64,000 nt of DNA from assembly GCA_003864495.1 (NCBI GenBank), contig ML133414.1, positions 334,495 to 398,494 of the forward strand. The letters are read 5' to 3'. This DNA comes from Nemopilema nomurai. Taxonomy: Eukaryota; Cnidaria; Scyphozoa; Rhizostomeae; Rhizostomatidae. Made by a program: the position numbers and the translations under genes. The notes below the pieces were generated by a model, which saw nothing but the letters and a program-made list of their open reading frames with translations, was not told the DNA's origin and made no database searches. Within the stretch, counting starts at the first letter, position 1; each line of letters opens with the position of its first letter. Positions 12,001 through 22,506 of this stretch are shown here, one piece after another.

Positions 12001-15000
12001 TTTGCGCAAAACGCCAAGGCTATAGCCTTGCAAAATTGGTCAAAACTGATGGAAAATTCCGACCTACTTTCTACCATTGTTTGTAGAGTAGAACAAGGGC
12101 AATCTATTGGTGTACTTGGTTTAGCTGTTAGACGTGTATTTTGCGAGATATGAGTGGTTTTCGAAGTTGCCCCGTTTTGCGCAAAACGCCAAGGCTATAG
12201 CCTTGCAAAATTGGTCAAAACTGATGGAAAATTCCGACCTACTTTTCTACCATTGGCTTGTAGAGTAGAACAAGGGCAATCTATTGGTGTACTTGGTTTA
12301 GCTCTTAGACGTGTATTTTGCGAGATATGGGTGGTTTTCGAAGTTGCCCCGTTTTGCGCAAAACGCCAAGGCTATAGCCTTGCAAAATTGGTCAAAACTG
12401 AATGGAAAATTCCGACCTACTTTTCTACCATTGTCTTGTAGAGTAGAACAAGGGCAATCTATTGGTGTACTTGGTTTAGCTCTTAGACGTGTATTTTGTA
12501 GATTATGAGTGGTTTTCGAAGTTGCCCCGTTTTGCGCAAAACGCCAAGGCTATAGCCTTGCAAAATTGGTCAAAACTGATGGAAAATTCCGACCTACTTT
12601 TCTACCATTGCCTTGTAGAGTAGAACAAGGGCAATCTATTGGTGTACTTGGTTTAGCTTATAGACGTGTATTTTGCGAGATATGAGTGGTTTTCGAAGTT
12701 GCCCCGTTTTGCGCAAAACGCCAAGGCTATAGCCTTGCAAAATTGGTCAAAACTGATGGAAAATTCCGACCTACTTTTCTACCATTCTTGTAGAGTAGAA
12801 CAAGGGCAATCTATTGGTGTACTTGGTTTAGCTCTTAGACGTGTATTTTGTAAGATATGAGTGGTTTTCGAAGTTGCCCCGTTTTGCGCAAAACGCCAAG
12901 GCTATAGCCTTGCAAAATTGTCAAAACTGATGGAAAATTCCGACCTACTTTTCTACCAATGTCTTGTAGAGTAGAACAAGGGCAATCTATTGGTGTACTT
13001 GGTTTAGCTGTTAGACGTGTATTTTGCGAGATATGAGTGGTTTTCGAAGTTGCCCCGTTTGCGCAAAACGCCAAGGCTATAGCCTTGCAAAAATTGGTCA
13101 AAACTGATGGAAAATTCCGACCTACTTTTCTACCATTCCCTTGTAGAGTAGAACAAGGGCAATCTATTGGTGTACTTGGTTTAGCTGTTAGACGTGTATT
13201 TTTGTAAGTTATGAGTGGTTTTCGAAGTTGCCCCGTTTTGCGCAAAACGCCAAGGCTATAGCCTTGCAAAATTGGTCAAAACTGATGTGGAATTCCGACC
13301 TACTTTTCTACCATTGCCTTGTAGAGTAGAAAAGGGCAATCTATTGGTGTACTTGTCTAGCAGTAATGTATAAGAGAGTGGTTTTCGAAGTTGCCCCGTT
13401 TTGCGCAAAACGCCAAGGCTATAGCCTTGCAAAATTGGTCAAAACTGATGAAAATTCCGAACCTTTTACCATTGTCTTGTAGAGTAGAACAAGGGCAATC
13501 TATTGGTGTACTTGGTTTAGCTCTTAGACGTGTATTTTGCGAAGAGTGGTTTTCGAAGTTGCCCCGTTTGCGCAAAACGCCAAGGCTATAGCCCTTGCAA
13601 AATTGGTCAAAACTGATGGAAAATTCCGACCTTTTTCTACCATTGTAGAGTAGAACAAGGGCAATATTGGTGTACTTGGTTTAGCTGTTAGACGTGTATT
13701 TTGCAAGTTATGAGTGGTTTTCGAAGTTGCCCCATTTTGCGCAAAACGCCAAGGCTATAGCCTTGCAAAATTGGTCAAAACTGATGGAAAATTCCGATTA
13801 TCTTTCTACCATTGCCTTGTAGAGTAGACATTACTAAATTGGTCAGCTGTTAGACGTGTATTTTGTAAGATATGAGTGGTTTTCGAAGTTGCCCCGTTTT
13901 GCGCAAACGAAGGCTATAGCCTTGCAAAATTGGTCAAAAACTGATGGAAAATTCCGACCTACTTTTCTACCATTGCCTTGTAGAGTAGAACAAGGGCAAT
14001 CTATTGGTGTACTTGGTTTAGCTCTTAGACGTGTATTTTGCGAGATATGAGTGGTTTTCGAAGTTGCCCCGTTTTGCGCAAAACGCCAAGGCTATAGCCT
14101 TGCAAAATTGGTCAAAACTGATGGAAAATTCCGACCTACTTTTCTACCATTGCCTTGTAGAGTAGAACAAGGGCAATCTATTGGTGTACTTGGTTTAGCT
14201 CTTAGACGTGTATTTTGCGAGATATGAGTGGTTTTCGAAGTTGCCCCGTTTTGCGCAAAACGCCAAGGCTATAGCCTTGCAAAATTGGTCAAAACTGATG
14301 GAAAATTCCGACCTACTTTTCTACCATTGTCTTGTAGAGTAGAACAAGGGCAATCTATTGGTGTACTTGGTTTAGCTCTTAGACGTGTATTTTGCGAGAT
14401 ATGAGTGGTTTTCGAAGTTGCCCCGTTTTGCGCAAAACGCCAAGGCTATAGCCTTGCAAAATTGGTCAAAACTGATGGAAAATTCCGACCTACTTTTCTA
14501 CCATTGTCTTGTAGAGTAGAACAAGGGCAATCTATTGGTGTACTTGGTTTAGCTCTTAGACGTGTATTTTGTAAGTTATGAGTGGTTTTCGAAGTTGCCC
14601 CGTTTTGCGCAAAACATCAAGGCTATAGCCTTTCAAAATTGGTCAAAACTGATGGAAAATTCCGGCCTACTTTTCTACCATTGCCTTGTAGAGTAGAACA
14701 AGGGCAATCTATTGGTGTACTTGGTTTAGCTCTTAGACGTGTATTTTGCGAGATATGAGTGGTTTTCGAAGTTGCCCCGTTTTGCGCAAAACGCCAAGGC
14801 TATAGCCTTGCAAAATTGGTCAAAACTGATGGAAAATTCCGACCTACTTTTCTACCATTCTTGTAGAGTAGAACAAGGGCAATCTATTGGTGTACTTGGT
14901 TTAGCTCTTAGACGTGTATTTTGCGAGATATGAGTGGTTTTCGAAGTTGCCCCGTTTTGCGCAAAACGCCAAGGCTATAGCCTTGCAAAATTGGTCAAAA

Positions 15001-16945
15001 CTGATGGAAAATTCCGACCTACTTTTCTACCATTCTTGTAGAGTAGAACAAGGGCAATCTATTGGTGTACTTGGTTTAGCTCTTAGACGTGTATTTTGCA
15101 AGATATGAGTGGTTTTCGAAGTTGCCCCGTTTTGCGCAAAACGCCAAGGCTATAGCCTTGCAAAATTGGTCAAAACTGATGGAAAATTCCGACCTACTTT
15201 TCTACCATTGCCTTGTAGAGTAGAACAAGGGCAATCTATTGGTGTACTTGGTTTAGCTCTTAGACGTGTATTTTGAGATATGAGTGGTTTTCGAAGTTGC
15301 CCCGTTTTGCGCAAAACGCCAAGGCTATAGCCTTGCAAAATTGGTCAAAACTGATGGAAAATTCCGACCTACTTTTCTACCATTCTTGTAGAGTAGAACA
15401 AGGGCAATCTATTGGTGTACTTGGTTTAGCTCTTAGACGTGTATTTTGCGAGATATGAGTGGTTTTCGAAGTTGCCCCGTTTTGCGCAAAACGCCAAGGC
15501 TATAGCCTTGCAAAATTGGTCAAAACTGATGGAAAATTCCGACCTACTTTTCTACCATTCTTGTAGAGTACAAGGGCAATCTATTGGTGTACTTGGTTTA
15601 GCTCTTAGACGTGTATTTTGATATGAGTGGTTTTCGAAGTTGCCCCGTTTTGCGCAAAACGCCAAGGCTATAGCCTTGCAAAATTGGTCAAAACTGATGG
15701 AAAATTCCGACCTACTTTTCTACCATTGTCTTGTAGAGTAGAACAAGGGCAATCTATTGGTGTACTTGGTTTAGCTCTTAGACGTGTATTTTGCGAGATA
15801 TGAGTGGTTTTCGAAGTTGCCCCGTTTTGCGCAAAACGCCAAGGCTATAGCCTTGCAAAATTGGTCAAAACTGATGGAAAATTCCGACCTACTTTTCTAC
15901 CATTGCCTTGTAGAGTAGAACAAGGGCAATCTATTGGTGTACTTGGTTTAGCTCTTAGACGTGTATTTTGCAAGATATGAGTGGTTTTCGAAGTTGCCCC
16001 GTTTTGCGCAAAACGCCAAGGCTATAGCCTTGCAAAATTGGTCAAAACTGATGGAAAATTCCGACCTACTTTTCTACCATTGTCTTGTAGAGTAGAACAA
16101 GGGCAATCTATTGGTGTACTTGGTTCTCTTAGACGTGTATTTTGAAGATATGAGTGGTTTTCGAAGTTGCCCCGTTTTGCGCAAAACGCCAAGGCTATAG
16201 CCTTGCAAAATTGGTCAAAACTGATGGAAAATTCCGACCTACTTTTCTACCATTGTCTTGTAGAGTAGAACAAGGGCAATCTATTGGTGTACTTGGTTTA
16301 GCTCTTAGACGTGTATTTTGAGATATGAGTGGTTTTCGAAGTTGCCCCGTTTTGCGCAAAACGCCAAGGCTATAGCCTTGCAAAATTGGTCAAAACTGAT
16401 GGAAAATTCCGACCTACTTTTCTACCATTGTCTTGTAGAGTAGAACAAGGGCAATCTATTGGTGTACTTGGTTTAGCTCTTAGACGTGTATTTTGTAAGA
16501 TATGAGTGGTTTTCGAAGTTGCCCCGTTTTGCGCAAAACGCCAAGGCTATAGCCTTGCAAAATTGGTCAAAACTGATGGAAAATTCCGACCTACTTTTCT
16601 ACCATTGTCTTGTAGAGTAGAACAAGGGCAATCTATTGGTGTACTTGGTTTAGCTCTTAGACGTGTATTTTGCGAGATATGAGTGGTTTTCGAAGTTGCC
16701 CCGTTTTGCGCAAAACGCCAAGGCTATAGCCTTGCAAAATTGGTCAAAACTGATGGAAAATTCCGACCTACTTTTCTACCATTGTCTTGTAGAGTAGAAC
16801 AAGGGCAATCTATTGGTGTACTTGGTTTAGCTCTTAGACGTGTATTTTGCGAGATATGAGTGGTTTTCGAAGTTGCCCCGTTTTGCGCAAAACGCCAAGT
16901 CAATATACTTGCAAAATTGGTGAAAACTTATGGAAAACTCTAGTT
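1..16945. repeat. Tandem satellite array, ~177-bp monomer, ~96 copies
   Basis: Head-to-tail monomers fill the whole stretch and continue past the left edge. The full-length unit is 177 bp (for example 586-762); many copies are 172-178 bp. Each unit contains a perfect 14-bp palindrome GTTTTGCGCAAAAC (101-114 in the first complete unit), a 2-nt spacer, then a perfect 16-bp palindrome CAAGGCTATAGCCTTG (117-132). An outer 9-bp inverted repeat, TTTTGCAAG (66-74) and CTTGCAAAA (129-137), encloses the first palindrome and overlaps the second. Copies are nearly identical apart from small indels at a few sites. Because 177 is a multiple of three, some frames stay open over two monomers, but these have no coding character. 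The last unit decays at about 16898-16945. A centromeric or pericentromeric location is possible but not shown. Confidence 0.97.
13330..13860. repeat. Degenerate island inside the satellite array
   Basis: Three or four neighbouring monomers are clearly more damaged than the rest. The acceptor part of one unit is replaced by unrelated sequence near 13352-13378. Another has lost several short blocks at 13460-13680. A third has a rearranged segment near 13797-13845. Units on both sides return to near-consensus sequence. This could be an old core, a former array edge, or a poorly assembled spot. Confidence 0.7.
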
Positions 16946-18525
16946 GAAAACTGGTAATTGGAGGTTTGTTTATTTAATCTCAAAGTAATAGAAGAAGTTA
17001 AACTAGGCTTGGTGCTTTATCATTATGAGGAAGAATAATGGCCTTTTTATGTTTATTAGGCATGCGCATCGCAACGGCTTGATGACTGCAAAAAACGGAG
17101 TCTGGTCACTTGTATCTTAACCACTCAAGGTACAATTGATGAGCGGCGGCAAGGATTTTTCAACAAACATTATATTTTTTACTATATTAAATTTTATTGA
17201 AATCGACAAGGCTCTACGATGGTCTTGATTTAATATTCAAAGCCATTCACTAAATGGCTAGATGACTATTATTTATGGCTACCTAAGTTTCGTTCAAAAG
17301 AGGCAAACGATAGAGGAACTTACTTACTCTCTTAGGACACCGTGATACTGCTCTGTGATTAAACAGGTACCTAATGGGCTTGTGATGTTGGACGGTTGTA
17401 AAGAAAGGCGTCAACATGGCTATCTAAAGATGCGGTTGGTTCATACAGATTGATCAGACAGCGCAGCTCTAAAAGGCAGTGTCTGGAATATTGGCTTTCA
17501 AAGAACGTCTGAAGCCCAGATTCTCGTTCCAACAAATTTAAATATGCAGAAGCTATGGTTCCGCGTTTTCTTCCAATTGTGAGACTCATATTTTGCTTTT
17601 TGATCTCAGATTACGATGAAGGGACAGAAAGTTTTGAATAGGAAGTTTTAATCCAAATGGTCAGACTGTAAAATGTTAAACCTAGAAACTAACCCGAAGT
17701 AATTGTCAGGGTAACCTTTTCCTTCAATGAGGACAAACATCATGAAAAGTAACTCTCTAATAAGCAGTGTCACGTTTTCCATTAGTTTAGATAATATTGC
17801 TTTCTGTCTGTGAACTGAATAACCAAAGGAATTACTATCTCCTTACAAAATAATTGCACAGATTAATTCATAATGGCGGATAAATCAACTTAACTTTACC
17901 AAGTGTAGTAATTAGTGATGCAATTACCATCAAGCTATAGGCCCTGTAGTGAGAAATACGAAGAGATGTGCTGTTGACATGATCAAATAAGATAGGTGCA
18001 ATCATTTTTAAATTGAGTCTATGATGTAAAGCACCGCTTGAAGACAATAACCACATCGATCACTAGGTTTTATCTTATTAAGATAAATTAGCCATTTTAT
18101 CTTGATTAGGTTCTTTTCTTTGTTATCATAACTATTTCTGTAAAATGGATTTGAAACTGGATTCGTTTCAATTATTTACATAATTTATTCATAAGTCTAT
18201 TGACAACACCCAAAGAGGGAATAAGAGCATGCACTGATTATAGGAGGCAATATCAATGGGAGTCGTATTCTTACTTCAAATACCTACAAAAGTAATTGCA
18301 ACCTGCTCCAAAACTGACCCAAAGAACAAATATTGTTGTTGCAAGACAGGTTTTTGCTGCTCACTGACCTTCAAAGTGGTACCTGCTGAAACATGGCTAC
18401 TTCAAAATCACAATTTGATCTGCTGTTCAAGTCAAGTGAGCAAAAGAAAGCTATTTAATTTATTGGCAGATATGATTTTTCAAAAGACACCAGGCAATTG
18501 ATCAAAATATAAAAATCATATTGAC
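16946..18525. other. Gene-poor DNA between satellite and first gene
   Basis: AT-rich unique sequence. I see no convincing exon, RNA gene or terminal repeat pair. Short open frames at 17371-17589 (minus) and 18256-18501 (plus) lack recognisable domains or splice context. Confidence 0.5.
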
Positions 18526-18531
18526 TTTATT
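18526..18531 (-). terminator. Polyadenylation signal AATAAA of the GalNAc-transferase gene
   Basis: The plus strand reads TTTATT, so the minus strand has the canonical AATAAA about 190 nt downstream of the TAG stop at 18721-18723. The position suits a short 3' UTR. Inference from motif and spacing only. Confidence 0.55.
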
Positions 18532-18720
18532 GCCTTACTTAAGGAACAATAAATTTTGAATAACATTCCATAAAATGGTTTGCATTGCTTTTCAAATTGA
18601 TTCTCCTGCATCAATCCCATTGTCACAAATGTACCAAAAATAAATGCCCCTCGTGATACAAAAACCTGGCAAATGTTTGATTTGATAAACATGAAATAAT
18701 ATTCTATAAAGTAAGCATAT

Positions 18721-20529
18721 CTATAATTTCTTCTGGCTAAGAATGTTCTGAGCAATTTTGAGGACTGTTAATTGCAGTGGCTTTAACTTGTTAATCTCAT
18801 TAGATAATTCACTGCTAATATTTGTTCTGTTTAATGTATCTAAAATAAGTTTTAGCTGTTGTGCCGCAACCATCAGTTGGTTGCCAACATCATGAGGGGC
18901 ATTTGTTTGCACTTCAGATTCTTTTACTTTTTGTTCTTCAGCAAGTATTTTCTCCATTAATTCTTCTTGCTCTTTGGTCAGTCCCTCTGGAGCAGAAGCA
19001 GCTGATAATGAAAATTGCAGAAGTTTTTCCCAAGGAGGATCTGTCTCACCAACAATGTGCTTTCCAAAGGCTAGCATACCCATCTGCTTGTGAGACCCTT
19101 CAGAGACAGCCTTGCTTTGGAGACAGGAAACAAATTGTTGATCCGCTAGGTTTCTAGGGCAGTGCTTTTTGTGGTATGTGTGGTATATTCCTCTATCATA
19201 GGCCCTAATAACTGTCAGCTTACTGGCTAGATAACTTCTGTAGAGTTTCACATCTTCCATTCCCCAGCCCTTTATTGTAAGATCAAAACCACCAACTGCA
19301 AGAAAGTCATCTCTATATTGACAGCTCATACCAAAGCCAAAATCCCTCCAGAATCCAGTGTCTTTTGACAGTTTCATTTGATTCTCCAGCTTGGGAATGT
19401 CTCCTCCACCATAAGTAATCACAGGGTTATACTGACTAAAAACTATTGGATAATAAACTTTTTCTCCAGGAGACGAGTGCATTCTACACCTTTCTAAAAA
19501 GTCTGGGTTGAAATATATGTCTACATCACAAAAAAACATCAAAACATTGCCACCTTCCCAAGACTCAGCCCCCTTTTGGAGGCCTGCCCCTCTGCTGAAT
19601 TCTTGACCAGTAAAGATTATTTTGTAATCCTTGAACTTTTCATCTCTTTCAATTATTGCCATAGTTTTTCTCAGCTCAGCCCTTCCCTCCATACCAAAGT
19701 AAACAACTGTCAAGTATACCTTTTGGTCCCACCTCACACCAACATTCAGAAACCTTTCCATGAATTCTTTGAATTTGTCAAGCCGGCCAGATAAAGGAAC
19801 AATTACATTTATCTGCAACTTGCTGGTATCAATTGTCTCTAGTTTTCCAAAACTTTGCAATGGTCCAAATGGCCGGAAGACTTTGATTCTCTTGAATATA
19901 TCTGGCATTGAGCTTCTAAAATACAAGTCATAGGCTGTCCCGTGTATACGGTCGTTCCTCATTATTCCTTCAGCCAGTTGAAATGCTGACACTGAATCCC
20001 CTTTCGAGTCCCCATCCAGATTTATTGTATTTACAGCAAACTGCACAACCTCGTTATGTTCGACCCCTCTTTGACCCGATGGTCCCTCAACAGGATTTTC
20101 GGACAGAGTGCCAACTTTACCGAACAGATGGCCACCATCAAAACTGTCAAATGGTATTACATGATACTCGCTCCTAGGCGTGAAACCGCGCAAAATATCA
20201 AAATCATCGTCTACTTTTAAAGGCAAACTATTTATATTTTGGGAAACAACAACTGAGCTGATTTTCTCATACCTGCTCAAAGCTTTCTTCAACGATCTCA
20301 CTTCTTCTTTCAACTTTTGCATTTCATCTAATTCTACTTCTTCGTTAAAACTTGAATCAAGTGTAGACCTTTGCTTCCTTTTCTCAATTGCAGATGCAGC
20401 CGAGTCATGGTGTTCACTATTACAACGACATTTGCATGAGAACAAGTAAAATTGTGAACAGGTTAGAATCAGCAAAAGACAGGCTAAAGACTTTATCAAC
20501 GTCGGAGCTTGAGATATTTGCCTCCGCAT
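18721..20529 (-). CDS. Chondroitin N-acetylgalactosaminyltransferase (CSGALNACT family), intronless
   Basis: A 602-residue type II Golgi membrane protein. Residues 11-31 form a single hydrophobic signal anchor after a short basic cytoplasmic end, followed by a Cys-rich patch and a coiled-coil stem at about 60-90. The catalytic CHGN-type domain covers about 235-505. It has the nucleotide-sugar/Mn2+ DxD motif in FFCDVDIYF (D335-D337), the FGMSCQYRDDFLAVGGFD block at 399-416, GWGMEDVKLY at 421-430, and a conserved HTYHKKHC stretch at 450-457. Family members transfer the first GalNAc onto the glycosaminoglycan linkage tetrasaccharide, or extend chondroitin chains, in the Golgi. A tail of about 95 residues follows the domain, with N-glycosylation sequons at N567 and N570; vertebrate enzymes are shorter (about 530-540 aa). 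The frame is one uninterrupted exon. Whether it is closer to CSGALNACT1 or 2 cannot be settled here. Confidence 0.9.
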   Translation of the reverse strand: MRRQISQAPTLIKSLACLLLILTCSQFYLFSCKCRCNSEHHDSAASAIEKRKQRSTLDSSFNEEVELDEMQKLKEEVRSLKKALSRYEKISSVVVSQNINSLPLKVDDDFDILRGFTPRSEYHVIPFDSFDGGHLFGKVGTLSENPVEGPSGQRGVEHNEVVQFAVNTINLDGDSKGDSVSAFQLAEGIMRNDRIHGTAYDLYFRSSMPDIFKRIKVFRPFGPLQSFGKLETIDTSKLQINVIVPLSGRLDKFKEFMERFLNVGVRWDQKVYLTVVYFGMEGRAELRKTMAIIERDEKFKDYKIIFTGQEFSRGAGLQKGAESWEGGNVLMFFCDVDIYFNPDFLERCRMHSSPGEKVYYPIVFSQYNPVITYGGGDIPKLENQMKLSKDTGFWRDFGFGMSCQYRDDFLAVGGFDLTIKGWGMEDVKLYRSYLASKLTVIRAYDRGIYHTYHKKHCPRNLADQQFVSCLQSKAVSEGSHKQMGMLAFGKHIVGETDPPWEKLLQFSLSAASAPEGLTKEQEELMEKILAEEQKVKESEVQTNAPHDVGNQLMVAAQQLKLILDTLNRTNISSELSNEINKLKPLQLTVLKIAQNILSQKKL

Positions 20530-22506
20530 GGCTCTCTTTGAATTTCAACAAACGTTCTTCGACTGGTCATTTTATTCTAGTAAATAACAACAGGCATGGC
20601 CGTTGAAAAGTTACTTTATAATGAATTTCTGAGTGATATTTTGTTCAGCTGTCCTCCCACCTGTAAAAATTTCACCGCCATGTTTATTGTTGTCGAGTAT
20701 CACCTCGTATTGAAGACAACATCCTCGTTTCAATGTTGTGAACAACAGGGACTTTTGCGGTTGTCTTTGAGAGGAAAGGGTACAATTCATGCAAAAGACC
20801 TTCAAACAACCTCCAAACATGTCCTGTACCCCTTTTCTGCATCCCTTTTTTGCGCCCCTTTTCTGCGCCCCCCCCCCCCAACTTTTTCGATGCTTCCTAC
20901 GTACTAATGTGAGGAGCGGTTGGGCCTAAAATCCCCTTTCGCTATACAGCACAGTATTGCATGTAGGGAGGAGAAGAAATGGCCGAATGCGAGTCGAAGA
21001 GCAGCCGGTAGTACCCCATCTCATTTAGCAGGCATTGTAAAATCTGAGTCAGCAGCTTTTTGTAAGGCTACTGGTTTGGTAAACGTGACAATGCATCGTT
21101 GTACAATAGTCTTTAAGAAAGTCTGAAGTGATCAGGTGGTGAGGGAACTTCAAACGTCAACTCTTTCTGCGGTGTGCTGGCTTGAAACAGCCCCAGTAGG
21201 ACAAAAGAACACTTTCCCAACCTAAGTCACATTCTCCTTCACACCATTGCAATCGTTTCAGCGGCTCTCTATCTGCTTAAATATACGGCCAATAGGTTTC
21301 ATTTCAATGCTGTCACCAAGCTCTTATTGAGGTTTTTACAATAATTTGGGGGTACGTGAATACTCCTACCGTCCGCTCACTTGATCAAAACTTTCATCAA
21401 ATAAGCCCTTTCATCAAAAGTCAAAAAAATCCAAGACATTCTGAGTATCTCCAAAGATGGCGGTTCAAATAAGGCACGAGTAGTTTCAAGGCATGCGTCA
21501 TCATAGCACACCACGCCCCCTCCCCCCGTCAATGTTCAGGCATTTTGAGTGCAGCTTTGCGAGCCATGTCTTACTGTCAAACACTCGCAACTAACGATTC
21601 CTCAATACAGCTAGGTTTTGTAGGCAAACTCTCAGTAAACTCCAATGACAATATTGGAAGATCACGACAAAAGATTTTCAATGACCAAAAAGTATTTGGC
21701 TGAATATAACTTATATGAAAAAACAAATTGTCGATATCTGCACGAGATAAATTGGATGGAAGTTGGCAGGGGGGGACAATGTTTTACAAGTAGCACAGTG
21801 CTGAATCGAAAGCAGCAGTATATTAGCAGCCAAACATCTACGAAATCACCCCGCGGATGTTGAAAACATTTAAAAACTAATGGTCCAACTAAGAAAATAA
21901 AAGAGAAACAGACAAAGAAATCTACCTTACCAATATAAACCGAACAGTTGATCCCAAAACCAACTTAGATCTAAAGTTTAGATATCACAATATAACAAAA
22001 TTTATATCTATTTAGTACTAATTACAAAAAGTGAAAATCGACTAAAATATCAACCGAGATTTGAACGCCAAAACACTGTACACGTGCTGAGCTGTAGTGA
22101 TTGCCTTCCTTTCATTTAGAATATGGACTAGAAGTTGTTTGGAACTAAACGATAGGTCAGGTGCTACGAAATCGCAATACGAACTTCTTAGCAAAAGGTA
22201 TTGTGAACTAGTTCGCGATTAATATGCAGAGAAAATGCGGTGATCGCAACGCACCACGAAACTGAAGTGTTCTCCTTGGAACATCTACTAGGACTAAATC
22301 AAAGCATGGATTAGCAAGCTAATATTTTACAATTAGAATAGCGTTAATTAGTGCTTCATTCCAAGAATGTAAACAAATATGGAACTAAAGCAAAGGTCGC
22401 TCTTTCTTGTCGCATGAACGCTGTGGGAAAGCGTGCACGAAGCTGAAGTCTAATTTAGAAGTCTGCAGATCCGGCTTGCAGATGCACTCTTCATTGGGTT
22501 TTGCAT
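20530..22506. other. Intergenic region between GalNAc-transferase and CENP-F 3' end
   Basis: No gene was recognised. It holds a C-rich run at about 20868-20880. A CAAAGATGGCGG element at about 21452-21463 resembles a YY1-type initiator and could belong to an untranslated first exon of the downstream minus-strand gene. Otherwise it is AT-rich DNA without terminal-repeat pairs I could pair up. Confidence 0.4.

Noticed and set aside
1..16945. Dozens of open frames of 60-144 codons on both strands of the satellite
   Set aside because: They repeat the same peptide, arise because 177 is divisible by three, break with each indel, and have no start context or homology to any family.
1..16945. CRISPR array
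   Set aside because: Units are contiguous near-identical monomers without unique spacers, in an intron-bearing animal genome.
17371..17589. 72-codon minus-strand frame near the satellite edge
   Set aside because: Too short, without homology or exon signals.
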